Counted from the stretch's first letter, positions 38,567 through 47,689 are shown. The stretch is DNA of 64,000 nt from Coralloluteibacterium stylophorae (GCF_018122625.2 NZ_JAGQFT020000011.1:62001-126000), one strand, 5' to 3'. The notes: generated from the letters alone by a model not told the origin. Program-made: numbers and translations.

Positions 38567-39400
38567 TCAGGGGATCAGTCTGCCGCGCAGCTCCGGCTCG
38601 ATGCGCGAGAGCTCGTCGGCGACGAGCGCGGCGAAGACCTCGGCGCCGCGGTCGCCGAGGTGGGTGTAGTCGAACGACGGCTTGGCCTGGGCCAGCGGCG
38701 GGAGACCGTCCGCGGCGGCCCCCCGGGCCGGCGGCGGGGCGTCGTGATCGACCGTGGTGCCGCCCTGCGCCGCGGCGACCACGCTCGAGGGCGGGGCGAC
38801 CTGCGCCAGGCGCATCGCCTGCACCGGGCCGAGCGCCTGCACGATCTCGCGGCTGCGCGCATGCAGGTCGAGCAGCGGCGTCGCGGTCTCCCGTGCCACC
38901 GTGCGCACGGCCTCGGCCCAGGGGGCGAGGTCGTCGAGCAGGCGACCGTCCTCGAACTGGCGGCGGGTCAACGGCGTCAGCAGCACCGGACGCGCGCCGG
39001 CGGCGCGGATCTCCGCGACGTAGCGGCGCAGGTTCTGCGGGAACTCGCGCTCCAGGTCGGTCGAGCGTCCGGGCTTGCCGGGCTGGTCGTTGTGGCCGAA
39101 CTGCACCAGCACCCAGACCTCGTCGTAGCCCGCGACGCGCATCTCGGCGAGCGCGAGGTCCCATGAGCCCTCGGCGCGGTAGCTGTAGCTGCTGCGCCCG
39201 CCGCGGGCGAGATCGACGCAGGCGACGAACGAGGTGACGTGGTGCGCGCAGAACGCCGGGCCCCAGCCGCCCTGCACCGCGGTGGTGGAGTCGCCGACCA
39301 GCACGATCTTGTCGGCGTGGATCGGCGTCGCCGGCGGGCGCGATTCTTGCGCGACCGCGACGAGGGGCAGCAGGGCGCACAGCAGTGCGGCTCGGATCAT
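38567..39400 (-). CDS. CE12-like rhamnogalacturonan acetylesterase (SGNH/GDSL hydrolase)
   Basis: A 277-residue secreted esterase. The ATG at 39400 has GAGGAG upstream and opens a signal peptide (MIRAALLCALLPLVAVAQ). SGNH blocks are intact: nucleophile Ser in LVGDSTTAV, Gly in DLARGGRSS, Asn in VQFGHNDQPGKPG, and Asp/His in DYTHLGDRGAEVFAAL. The FGHND and DYTH motifs match rhamnogalacturonan and xylan acetylesterases of CE12. It would remove acetyl groups that block glycosidases. It lies between the carboxylesterase and GH95 in one operon. Confidence 0.9.
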   Translation of the reverse strand: MIRAALLCALLPLVAVAQESRPPATPIHADKIVLVGDSTTAVQGGWGPAFCAHHVTSFVACVDLARGGRSSYSYRAEGSWDLALAEMRVAGYDEVWVLVQFGHNDQPGKPGRSTDLEREFPQNLRRYVAEIRAAGARPVLLTPLTRRQFEDGRLLDDLAPWAEAVRTVARETATPLLDLHARSREIVQALGPVQAMRLAQVAPPSSVVAAAQGGTTVDHDAPPPARGAAADGLPPLAQAKPSFDYTHLGDRGAEVFAALVADELSRIEPELRGRLIP

Positions 39401-39444
39401 GCATCTCCTCCGGAAGCGCAACGAATGGACCGGGAGGCGCGCGC

Positions 39445-41037
39445 TCACATCGTGCCGCGCTGCACGAAGGGCGCGCGCTGGTAGAGGCGACGCTCGGCCC
39501 CGCGCGGGTCGTCCTCGAGGTGCGGGGGATCGTCGAAGACCATGGTCTCGCGGTCCGCGAGCGAGTACTGCTCCCAGCGCGGAATGCCGGTGTGGTTGGG
39601 ATCGCCGGTGCGGGCGAAGGCGAGCAGGGCGTCGCTCATGCGTTCGGCCATGCGCCGTGCGGCCGGGCCCTCGCCGGTGGGCGAGCCGGGCTGGTCGATG
39701 GTGGCGAACGCCAGCGGGATGTCGAGCGTGTGGAAGGCGCCGCGGCGCGGATCTTCGGGTGATGCCCAGTCGAGCTGATAGCCCCAGGTCGGTGCGCCCT
39801 GGCGCGCACGCGCCTCGAGTTCCTCCACCGCGCCGCGCCAGGAGCGCCCGGCGGTGGTGGCGGCGAAGAACACCTCGCTGGGCGTGTAGTCCGGGTACAG
39901 GCGGCGGTATTCCGCGATCACCACCGCCGGCGCGATGTCGACGTACTGCTCGCGCTCGAGACGGGCCGGCAGCTCGTCCCAGCTGAGCGCCCAGTTCGCC
40001 TCGTCGCCGCCGAGGAAGGCGCGCGTCTCGTCGTGGGTGTTGCCGATCACCATCGGGATCTGCGCCGACTGTGCGGGGGCATCCGGCCAGAACGGATGCC
40101 GCGGCAGGCTGCCGCCGTCCATCACCGGACCGAAGTAGAGCCGGTTGTCCTCGATGCGCGACGGATCGGCGACGCGGGTCGCCTCGAGCAGCGCCTCGAC
40201 CGGCAGGCTGCGCAGCGGCTGCAGGCGGTCGGGGGCGAGGCCGAGCGCATCCAGGTACAGCGCCGCGCGCTGGCTCGCCGCGCGCGGGCCCGCCGCGGTG
40301 ACCTGCTGGCCGCTCATCGTCCAGGCGCGGTGGAACAGTCCCTTCGCGGCCGGCATCGCCATCATCGTGGCGATCTTGGCGCCGCCGCCGGACTGCCCGA
40401 ACACGGTGACGTTGCCCGGATCGCCGCCGAAACGCGCGGCGTGTTCGCGCACCCATTCCAGCGCCTGCACCAGGTCGAGCAGGCCGACGTTGCCGGAGCT
40501 GGCGTAGGCCTCGTCCCAGCGGCCGAGGAACAGGTGCCCGAAGGCATTGAGGCGATGGTTGACGGTGACCACGACCACCTCGCCGCGCGTGCACAGCGCG
40601 GTGCCGTCGTAGAGCGGGTCGCTGCCGGAGCCGGTGTCGAAGCCGCCGCCGTGGATGTAGAACAGGACTGGACGCCTGCCGCCGTCGTCGAGGCCGGGCG
40701 TCCACACGTTGAGGTAGAGGCAGTCCTCGCTGATGGGGCCGTCGGCGCGGTACTGCGGTGCCGAGGGGCCGTAGTCGAGCGCCTCGCGGACGCCGTCCCA
40801 CGGCCGCTCGCGCAGCGCCGGCAGGAACCGGCGCGCGGAGGTGTCCGCGCCGTAGGGCACGCCCTTGAAGGCGTGCACGCCGTGCGCGGTGGTGCCGCGG
40901 ATGCGGCCGCTGCGGGTCGCCACGACCGGCGTCCCGCCGGAGTCCGCCGCCTGCAGCGGGCCGAAGGCGGCCGCCAGGCCGAGGGCGCCCGCGCCCTGCA
41001 GCAGGCGCCGGCGGGACGGGTCGTGGGCCATCGTCAT
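39445..41037 (-). CDS. Type-B carboxylesterase (alpha/beta hydrolase) with Tat-like signal
   Basis: A 530-residue carboxylesterase/lipase of the PnbA/cholinesterase type. Its start at 41037 overlaps the MFS stop as ATGA. The N-terminus DPSRRRLLQGAGALGLAAAF looks like a Tat signal. The oxyanion-hole block is FYIHGGGFDTGSGS; EDCLYLNVWTP is a family signature; the nucleophile is in VTVFGQSGGGAKIATMMA. In a plant-polysaccharide locus it may remove acetyl or feruloyl esters, but type-B carboxylesterases are broad, so the substrate is inferred from neighbours only. Confidence 0.9.
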   Translation of the reverse strand: MTMAHDPSRRRLLQGAGALGLAAAFGPLQAADSGGTPVVATRSGRIRGTTAHGVHAFKGVPYGADTSARRFLPALRERPWDGVREALDYGPSAPQYRADGPISEDCLYLNVWTPGLDDGGRRPVLFYIHGGGFDTGSGSDPLYDGTALCTRGEVVVVTVNHRLNAFGHLFLGRWDEAYASSGNVGLLDLVQALEWVREHAARFGGDPGNVTVFGQSGGGAKIATMMAMPAAKGLFHRAWTMSGQQVTAAGPRAASQRAALYLDALGLAPDRLQPLRSLPVEALLEATRVADPSRIEDNRLYFGPVMDGGSLPRHPFWPDAPAQSAQIPMVIGNTHDETRAFLGGDEANWALSWDELPARLEREQYVDIAPAVVIAEYRRLYPDYTPSEVFFAATTAGRSWRGAVEELEARARQGAPTWGYQLDWASPEDPRRGAFHTLDIPLAFATIDQPGSPTGEGPAARRMAERMSDALLAFARTGDPNHTGIPRWEQYSLADRETMVFDDPPHLEDDPRGAERRLYQRAPFVQRGTM

Positions 41038-42470
41038 CCTTCCATCTGCTCCAGTTCGCGACCGCGCGTCTCGCGCACCCAGCGCAGGACGAAGCCCACC
41101 GACAGCAGGGCGAAGAAGGCGTACATGCTGTAGGTCGCGGCCAGGCCGACGCCGGCGAGCAGGATCGGGAAGGTCATGGTCACCGCGAAGTTCGCCGCCC
41201 ACTGGAACAGGCCCGCGACCGCGAGCCCCGAGCCGCGGATGCGGTTGGGGAACATCTCGCCGAGCATCACCCACATCACCGGGCCCCAGGAGAAGTTGAA
41301 GAACACGACGTAGAGGTTGGCCGCGACCAGCGCGAGCACGCCCATCGCGTCGGCCAGCACCAGGCGCCCGTTCGCGTCCAGCGTGCCGGTGGCGAAGGCG
41401 ACGGTGACCAGGCCCAGGGTCAGCGCCATGCCGGCCGAGCCGATCCACAGCAGCGGGCGCCGCCCGATGCGGTCGACCAGGAACAGCGACACCAGGCAGG
41501 CGCCGATGCTCACCGCGCCGGAGATGACGTTGATCAGCAGCGCGTCGCTCTCGGAGAAGCCGACCGCCTGCCACAGCACCGCGCCGTAGTAGAAGACCAC
41601 GTTGATGCCGACCAGCTGCTGGAACACCGCCAGGCCGATGGCGACCCACACGATCGGGCGCACGCGCCGGCTCTGCGCGTCGACGAGGTCGGCCAGCCGC
41701 GGGCGTTCGTGCACGCCGGACAACGAGGCCTCGATCTCGGCGTACTTGATCGCGCCGCGGGAACGGCCGTAGAGCCGGTCGAGGACCGCGAGCGCGCGCT
41801 CGCGCCGGCCCTTCACCGCCAGCCAGCGCGGGCTCTCGGGGATGAACAGCAGCGCGATCAGGAAGATCCCGGCCGGCAGCATCTCGATCCAGAACATCCA
41901 GCGCCAGGCCTCGAAGCCCAGCCACAGCGGCTCCATCGAGGTGCCGGCGACCCGCGCCAGCAGGTAGTTGCTGAGGAAGGCCATGAACAGGCCGGAGATG
42001 ATCGCGATCTGCTGCACCGTGGCCAGGCGGCCGCGGTAGCTCGCGGCGGAGACCTCGCTGATGTAGGCCGGCGACATCACGCTCGCCGCGCCGACGGCGA
42101 TACCGCCGAGGATGCGGTAGACCACGAACTCGACCGACGAGGTGGCGATGCCCGAGCCCCAGGCGGAGACCACGAACAGCACCGCGGACACGATCAGCAC
42201 CGCGCGGCGTCCGTACAGGTCGGCCATGCGCCCGGCGAAGAACGCGCCGGCCGCGCAGCCCAGCAGCATCGAGGCGACGTTGAAGCCGGTGCCGACGGAG
42301 TCGGAGTCGAACGCGGTCTGCAGGCCGTCGACGGTGCCGTTGATGACGCCGCTGTCGAAGCCGAACAGGAAGCCGCCGATGGTGGCGACCAGGCTGATCA
42401 GGATGATGAAGCGGGTGTTCTCCGCATCCTTGGGCGGCGTGTCGGCCGCGAGCGGAACGCTGCTGCTCAT
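41034..42470 (-). CDS. Sugar porter family MFS transporter (XylE-like)
   Basis: A 478-residue inner-membrane proton/sugar symporter with 12 predicted TM segments. Sugar-porter signatures are GGFLFGFDSGVINGT in TM1, GRMADLYGRRAVLI in loop 2-3, PESPRWLAVKGR after TM6, DRIGRRPLLWIGSAGM in loop 8-9, and RETRGRELEQME at the C-terminus. Likely substrates are pentoses or hexoses freed by the locus glycosidases. It heads the minus-strand operon MFS, carboxylesterase, CE12, GH95. Its promoter lies in the divergent region shared with the second GH43. Confidence 0.93.
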   Translation of the reverse strand: MSSSVPLAADTPPKDAENTRFIILISLVATIGGFLFGFDSGVINGTVDGLQTAFDSDSVGTGFNVASMLLGCAAGAFFAGRMADLYGRRAVLIVSAVLFVVSAWGSGIATSSVEFVVYRILGGIAVGAASVMSPAYISEVSAASYRGRLATVQQIAIISGLFMAFLSNYLLARVAGTSMEPLWLGFEAWRWMFWIEMLPAGIFLIALLFIPESPRWLAVKGRRERALAVLDRLYGRSRGAIKYAEIEASLSGVHERPRLADLVDAQSRRVRPIVWVAIGLAVFQQLVGINVVFYYGAVLWQAVGFSESDALLINVISGAVSIGACLVSLFLVDRIGRRPLLWIGSAGMALTLGLVTVAFATGTLDANGRLVLADAMGVLALVAANLYVVFFNFSWGPVMWVMLGEMFPNRIRGSGLAVAGLFQWAANFAVTMTFPILLAGVGLAATYSMYAFFALLSVGFVLRWVRETRGRELEQMEG

Positions 42471-42825
42471 TGAGTCTCCCCTTGCACGCCGGTCCGGAGC
42501 CGGCGGTCGTTATCGTGGTTCGGGCGTGGACCGGGGACCCGCGACGGGCCACCGGGCGGATGGTCCTGCGCATGCCGCGGCAGGACCGTCGCCCAGCGTA
42601 GCGGAAGCGCGCGCGCGACCGGCAAGGCGGTGTCGCGTCGTGCCGGAAGGATTGACCATCGGTGTCATCGCGCCCCGCGAAACTGCTGGCAACCATAAAG
42701 CCGTATCGCGCCAATGGCTTGTTGCAGCGCGAGATGCCCGGCGTTGCCGCGGTTTGCTAGGTTCGGTCGTGCTACCGGTGTCAATCGACCGCGCACCGGT
42801 CCACGAACCCTTCGCAGGAGGACGC
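42471..42825. promoter_or_regulatory. Divergent regulatory region of the MFS operon and GH43, with two operator-like dyads
   Basis: This 355-base region separates the MFS operon (minus) from GH43 (plus) and has no gene. Two sites share the half CGGTGTCA: TGACCATCGGTGTCA (42653-42667), placed toward the MFS side, and TGCTACCGGTGTCA (42770-42783), just downstream of an extended -10-like TGCTAGGTT (42756-42764). The second mirrors the element before the TonB receptor. A GCAGGAGGACGC Shine-Dalgarno precedes the GH43 ATG. The sites fit a LacI-family repressor whose gene is not in the window. Confidence 0.5.
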
Positions 42826-44403
42826 ATGAAGCTGGATCCGACCCGGACGATCGCTTTCGCCGCAGCACTGGCTGCCGGCGCGGCCTGGGCTGCCGACGGT
42901 GCGCAGCCGCAGTGGAAGCGCGGGATCGAGAACCAGCGCCAGGCCGATCTCGGCAACGGCAGCTTCCTCAACCCGGTGTTCGCCGGCGACCACCCGGACC
43001 CGTCGGTGCTGCGCGACGGCGACGACTACTACCTCACCTTCTCCTCGTTCGACGCGTATCCGGGGCTGCCGCTGTGGCATTCCCGCGACCTGGTCAACTG
43101 GCAGCCGATCGGGCACGCCATCGACACCAACGTCGGCGCGATCTGGGCGCCCGACCTGGTCCGCCACGAGGGGCGCTACTACATCTACTTCCCCGCGCGC
43201 ACCGGCGAGCGGCGCAGCAACTACGTGGTCTGGGCCGACGACATCCGCGGCCCGTGGAGCGAGCCGGTCGACATCGGCCTGCCCGGCCACATCGATCCCG
43301 GTCATGCCGTCGGCGAGGACGGCAAGCGCTACCTGTTCCTGTCCGGCGGCGACTACGTGCAGCTCGCCGACGACGGGCTCAGCACCGTCGGCGAGGTGAA
43401 GCACGTCTACGACGGCTGGCGCTATCCGGAGGAGTGGGTGGTCGAGGGCTACGCGCAGGAAGGGCCCAAGATCACCCGCCACAACGGCTGGTACTACATG
43501 ATCACCGCGGTCGGCGGCACCGCCGGCCCGCCGACCGGGCACATGGTGATCGTCGCGCGCTCGCGCTCGATCCACGGCCCCTGGGAGAACCATCCGGACA
43601 ATCCGGTGGTGCGCACCGAGTCGCGCGACGAGCACTGGTGGTCGCGCGGCCACGCCACCCTGGTCGAGGACCAGGCCGGCGACTGGTGGATGATCTACCA
43701 CGGCTACGAGAAGGACTTCTGGACGCTCGGCCGGCAGGCCCTGCTCGATCCCATCGAGTGGACCGACGACGGCTGGTTCGTCGCCCGCGGCGGCGATCTG
43801 AGCGAGCCGATCCGCAAGCCCGCCGGCGAATCGTCGGGCCAGCACGGCATGGCGCTGTCGGACGACTTCGACGGCGAACTCGGGCCGCAGTGGGCGTTCT
43901 ACGATCCCGCCGCCGACGAGATGGAGCGGGTGGATTTCGCCGACGGCGCGCTGGTGCTCGCGGGCGAGGGCACCGCGCCGCGCGACAGCTCGCCGCTGAC
44001 GGTCATCCCCGGCGACACGGCCTACGAATTCGAGGTGCGCATGCAGGTCGAACCGGGCGCGGTCGGCGGCGCGCTGCTGTTCTACAGCGACCGCATGTAC
44101 GCCGGCGTGGGCTGGAACGGCGAGGACTTCGTGATGCACCGCTACGGCGTGGAGCGTCCTGCCGACGGCCTGGACGCCGGCCCCGGTGGCGAGCTGTGGA
44201 TCCGCGTGCGCAACGACCGCCACATCGTGACCATGCACACCAGCCGCGACGGCGACACCTGGGAGAAGTACCCCGTGCAGATGGAGGTCTCCGGCTACCA
44301 CCACAACACGGTGGGGAAGTTCCTCTCCCTGCGTCCCGGCCTCTACGCCGCCGGCGACGGCGACGTCCGCTTCCTCGACTTCCGCTACCGCGCGCTCGAC
44401 TGA
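42826..44403 (+). CDS. Secreted GH43 family glycosidase (second copy)
   Basis: A 525-residue secreted enzyme with a signal peptide (TIAFAAALAAGAAWAADG) and GGAGG close to the ATG at 42826. The GH43 propeller shows the general base Asp58 in FAGDHPDPSVL, the modulator in HIDPGHAVGEDG, and the acid region GYAQEGPKITRHNGWYYM. A C-terminal beta-sandwich (about residues 340-525, SDDFDGELGPQWAFYDPAAD) follows. It differs clearly from the GH43 at 34460, so the two probably belong to different subfamilies and cut different linkages. It is divergent from the sugar-porter operon and may share a transcript with the hydroxylase/sulfotransferase pair 61 bases downstream. Confidence 0.9.
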   Translation: MKLDPTRTIAFAAALAAGAAWAADGAQPQWKRGIENQRQADLGNGSFLNPVFAGDHPDPSVLRDGDDYYLTFSSFDAYPGLPLWHSRDLVNWQPIGHAIDTNVGAIWAPDLVRHEGRYYIYFPARTGERRSNYVVWADDIRGPWSEPVDIGLPGHIDPGHAVGEDGKRYLFLSGGDYVQLADDGLSTVGEVKHVYDGWRYPEEWVVEGYAQEGPKITRHNGWYYMITAVGGTAGPPTGHMVIVARSRSIHGPWENHPDNPVVRTESRDEHWWSRGHATLVEDQAGDWWMIYHGYEKDFWTLGRQALLDPIEWTDDGWFVARGGDLSEPIRKPAGESSGQHGMALSDDFDGELGPQWAFYDPAADEMERVDFADGALVLAGEGTAPRDSSPLTVIPGDTAYEFEVRMQVEPGAVGGALLFYSDRMYAGVGWNGEDFVMHRYGVERPADGLDAGPGGELWIRVRNDRHIVTMHTSRDGDTWEKYPVQMEVSGYHHNTVGKFLSLRPGLYAAGDGDVRFLDFRYRALD

Positions 44404-44464
44404 GCACAGCGCGGGGGCGGCGGGTTTACCATGGGCGGGTCCCTGCAGCGCGCCCGTCAGGCGC

Positions 44465-45544
44465 ATGGATCCGGCGATGCAACTGAAAGCTCCCTTCGTG
44501 CAACTGCCACTGCGCTTCGACGCTGCGCGTCTCGCCGCGGAGGTCGATGCGCTCGGCGAAGCGGTCTGGCGCCCGCATCCGCAGAAGTTTCCCGGAAATT
44601 CGATGCTGCCGCTGGTGGCGGTCGAGGGCGATGCCGGCAACGAGAGCTTCAACGGCCCGATGCGGCCGACTCCCGAGCTCGAGTCCTGCCTTTACCTGCA
44701 GCAGGTGCTGGCCAGTTTCGGTGCCACGGTGGGACGAACGCGGCTGATGCGCCTGTCCGGTGGTGCCGAGGTCAAGCGCCATGCGGATCAGGGCTACTAC
44801 TGGGCCGAGCGCGTGCGCGTGCACGTGCCGATCGTGACCCAGCCGACGGTCCGCTTCGAGTGCGACCGCGAGGCACTCAACATGGCCGAGGGCGAATGCT
44901 GGATCTTCGACACGTGGCGCCAGCATCGCGTGCTCAACGACGACAGTCGCTCGCGCATCCATCTGGTCTGCGACACGGTCGGCGGTGACGGCTTCTGGAA
45001 TCTCGTTGAAGCCGGGCGTCCAGTGGGCGCCGGCGCCGCGCCAGCGGGATGGGCTCCGCGCGAGGTGGCCTTCGAAGCGGCCACCCAGCCGCGGGTCCGT
45101 TTCGAGTCGCACAACGTGCCTGCGGTGATGTCGCCGTGGGAACTGCGCAGGCATCTGGAATTCCTGCTCGACGAGGCGGTCCCGTTCCCACGGCAGGCGG
45201 CTCTGCGGCAGCAGGTGGACGTATTGTGTCGCTCGTGGCGGGGGCTGTGGGCTGCGGAAGGCCCCGATGAGCGTGCAAAACCCGAGTACCGACGCCTGCT
45301 GGAGCGTTTCGTCCAGAACTCCCGTCCGCTCGCCGCGGATGCCAGCCTGTGCAACGAGCTGCCACTGTTCCCGGCGATCATGATGATGGTCGGCCGAGCT
45401 GCGGTGGTCGACGACGCGGCGCCGCGCGGGCAGGGCAACAGTTTCGCCAGGCAGCCGGTGCAGGCTCCACGGCCGACGTCGGCGCAGCCGGTAGCGCAGT
45501 CGGCTCCAGCTTTCTCGTTCACTTGGGGCGGGCCTTCGCGATGA
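44465..45544 (+). CDS. Aspartyl/asparaginyl beta-hydroxylase-family dioxygenase
   Basis: A 359-residue protein with an Asp/Asn beta-hydroxylase (2-oxoglutarate/Fe(II)) domain in its first half. Ligands are visible: His106 and Asp108 in VKRHADQGYYW, distal His154 in WRQHRVLNDD, and 2OG-binding Arg164 in SRSRIHLV. Residues about 175-359 form a second domain I do not recognise, with a Pro/Gln/Ala-rich linker and the tail FSFTWGGPSR. There is no signal peptide, so it should act in the cytoplasm. It overlaps the sulfotransferase by 4 bases (ATGA). Base composition looks somewhat less GC-biased than the flanking glycosidases. Substrate unknown; a protein or peptide is the usual target of the family. 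Confidence 0.85.
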   Translation: MDPAMQLKAPFVQLPLRFDAARLAAEVDALGEAVWRPHPQKFPGNSMLPLVAVEGDAGNESFNGPMRPTPELESCLYLQQVLASFGATVGRTRLMRLSGGAEVKRHADQGYYWAERVRVHVPIVTQPTVRFECDREALNMAEGECWIFDTWRQHRVLNDDSRSRIHLVCDTVGGDGFWNLVEAGRPVGAGAAPAGWAPREVAFEAATQPRVRFESHNVPAVMSPWELRRHLEFLLDEAVPFPRQAALRQQVDVLCRSWRGLWAAEGPDERAKPEYRRLLERFVQNSRPLAADASLCNELPLFPAIMMMVGRAAVVDDAAPRGQGNSFARQPVQAPRPTSAQPVAQSAPAFSFTWGGPSR

Positions 45545-46437
45545 CCGATGCAGCGGCGGCTGAATGCGGAAGCGAGGGCACGGGTGCGGATCCGGTGTTC
45601 GATCGACCGGTGTTCGTGCTCTCACCGCCCCGCTCGGGATCGACTCTCGTGTTCGAGCTGCTGGCGCAGGCGCCGGGCGTGTACACGATCGGTGGCGAAA
45701 GCCACCGCATGATCGAGCAGGTCCCGGGGTTGGGGCCGCGCGACAAGGCCTTTGCCTCGAATGTGCTCGAGGCGACGGACGCGCGACCGCAAGGTGTCCG
45801 GGCACTGCGGTCGCACTTCCACGCTGCGCTGCGCGATCGCGAGGGTCGAGCGGCTGCGCAGGGTGCACGTGTGCGGATGCTCGAGAAGACGCCGAAGAAC
45901 GCCTTGCGCGTCCCCTTCCTGAAGGAGGTGTTCCCGGAAGGACGGTTCGTGTTCCTGCACCGCGACGCGCGGGAGACCATCGGCAGCATGATCGATGCGT
46001 GGCAGTCGGGGCGCTTCAGGACCTATATCGGTCTACCAGGATGGCCGCATCCGGCATGGTCTCTGGTGCTGGTGCCGGGATGGCGGGCGCTGGCGGACAA
46101 GCCGCTGCACGAAGTGGTCGCGGCACAATGGTCGATCACCATGAACCGCCTCCTGGATTCGCTCGAGATGCTGCCGCGCGACGCATGGTGTGCGCTGGAT
46201 TACGCACAGCTCCTGCGCGAGCCGCAGACGCAGATCCAGCGACTGTGCCGTGCACTCGACCTGGAATGGGATCGGGAACTGGGTTCCTCGCTGCCGCTGT
46301 CCCGGTACACGCTCAGCCGCCCCGCGCCGGACAAGTGGCGCAAGCACGCGCACCTGATCGAGCCGTTGCTTCCGTCTCTCGAAGCGACGATGGAGCGCGC
46401 CGGGCGCGTGTTGGAGGCGGGGCGTCTTAACGCCTGA
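45541..46437 (+). CDS. PAPS-dependent sulfotransferase family protein
   Basis: A 298-residue sulfotransferase. The 5'-phosphosulfate loop is LSPPRSGSTLVFELLAQAPG (Arg31-Thr35). The 3'-phosphate motif is RFVFLHRDARETIGSMIDAW, with Arg141 and Ser149. EKTPKNALRVPFLKEVFPEG is the conserved block between them. It has no signal peptide. The ATG overlaps the hydroxylase stop, so the two are translationally coupled and probably act on the same molecule. Possible acceptors are Tyr or hydroxylated side chains of a peptide, or a carbohydrate. Its end is convergent with the HDOD gene, 16 bases apart. Confidence 0.88.
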   Translation: MTDAAAAECGSEGTGADPVFDRPVFVLSPPRSGSTLVFELLAQAPGVYTIGGESHRMIEQVPGLGPRDKAFASNVLEATDARPQGVRALRSHFHAALRDREGRAAAQGARVRMLEKTPKNALRVPFLKEVFPEGRFVFLHRDARETIGSMIDAWQSGRFRTYIGLPGWPHPAWSLVLVPGWRALADKPLHEVVAAQWSITMNRLLDSLEMLPRDAWCALDYAQLLREPQTQIQRLCRALDLEWDRELGSSLPLSRYTLSRPAPDKWRKHAHLIEPLLPSLEATMERAGRVLEAGRLNA

Positions 46438-46453
46438 CGGTGCGGAATCGCGC

Positions 46454-47560
46454 TCAGCCGATCCGCTGCGGGCGGATGCCGTCGCGCAGGTCGGCGGCCA
46501 TCTCGCGCCACTGTGGCAGCTGGTCGGCGACGCCGAGCCTGGCGAGCCAGGCCTCGTCGACCCCGGCCTCGCTGGTCAAAGCCGCGGCGACGTGGACCGC
46601 GCCGGTGACCCAGAAGCTGCGCTCGCCGCTGCGCGCGGGTGCGCGGTGGAAGGCGACCGCCTCGACGATCGGCATCGGCAGGCCCCACAGGCCGAGCAGG
46701 TAGGCGCCGGCGTCGACGTGCGAAGGCAGCTCGGGATCGGCGTCGGCATCGTCGGAGTCGCGCACGCCCGGCAGCAGCAGGCCGATGTCGGCCAGCAGCG
46801 CGGCGGTGGCGCCGAGTTCGGCGCAGCTCGCCGGGAGCAGGCGCGTGGCCAGGCGCGAGGACAGCAGCGCGCGGCGCTGCACGCCGTCGATGTCGATGTG
46901 CCGCGGCCAGCTCGACGAGAACACCTCGCTCGCCAGCACGATGTCGCGGAGCTGGCGCAGACCCAGGCGCGCCACCGCGCTGCGCAGGTCAGTGGTCGGC
47001 CGGCCGGTCGAGAAATAGGCGGAATTGCACAGCTGCAGCACCTTCGCCGAGATCGCCGGGTCGCTGGCGATCATCTGTGCGGCTTCGGGCAGGCCCAGGC
47101 GTTCGTCCTCCAGTGCGCGGCTCAGCGCCAGGTACAGCCGCGGCGGCGAGGGCAGGCGTTCGATGCGGCCGACGACCGAGCGCAGGTCCGGGTCATCGAG
47201 CACCTCGCGCAGTTCCAGGCTGCCGTAGATGGCATCGAGCAGTCCTTCGGCGGGCGTGGTGTCTGGCAGGAAGCGGTGCGCGGCCGCGATCACCCGTGCG
47301 GTGGGCGCCTCGAACGGATCGAGCAGGACCAGCCGCGCCGCATCGGGGCGCAGGGTGCGGGCCTGGCCGAGCAGGTCGGCGGTGTTGAAGCCGGGCGTGC
47401 GCCCGACGACCACCATGCCGAACGGCGTTTCGGCCAGGGCCTGGATCGCGGCGTTCGGGTCGCCGGCGCTGGCCACGCGCCAGTCGGGAGCGAGCCCGTC
47501 GAGCAGCGCGCCGAGCTCCTCCTCGAGCCGCTGCGCCGCCCCGACCAGAAGAACATCCAT
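46454..47560 (-). CDS. HDOD-domain protein with N-terminal receiver-like domain
   Basis: A 368-residue signalling protein. Residues 1-120 resemble a response-regulator receiver fold (MDVLLVGAAQRLEEELGALL), but the phosphoacceptor site is not clear. The HDOD domain (about 135-330) shows RIERLPSPPRLYLALSRALE, SDPAISAKVLQLCNSAYF, AVARLGLRQLRDIVLASEVF and HVDAGAYLLGLWGLPMPIVE. HDOD domains lack HD phosphohydrolase metal ligands and act in signalling. The start at 47560 is preferred because GAGG lies upstream and it aligns with the start of the paralogue at 60598. It follows leuB by 129 bases, with its own start region. Confidence 0.88.
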   Translation of the reverse strand: MDVLLVGAAQRLEEELGALLDGLAPDWRVASAGDPNAAIQALAETPFGMVVVGRTPGFNTADLLGQARTLRPDAARLVLLDPFEAPTARVIAAAHRFLPDTTPAEGLLDAIYGSLELREVLDDPDLRSVVGRIERLPSPPRLYLALSRALEDERLGLPEAAQMIASDPAISAKVLQLCNSAYFSTGRPTTDLRSAVARLGLRQLRDIVLASEVFSSSWPRHIDIDGVQRRALLSSRLATRLLPASCAELGATAALLADIGLLLPGVRDSDDADADPELPSHVDAGAYLLGLWGLPMPIVEAVAFHRAPARSGERSFWVTGAVHVAAALTSEAGVDEAWLARLGVADQLPQWREMAADLRDGIRPQRIG

Positions 47561-47689
47561 CGCCACGGGCCTCACGCTGCTGCTCACCGAACCGAGCATG
47601 TTACGTGAAGGCCGTGTGGTCGAACCCGCGCGCGCGTCGGGATGTGCGGGCAGTCACGCTCGCGCTGTGCGCGGATCCGCAGTCCCCGC

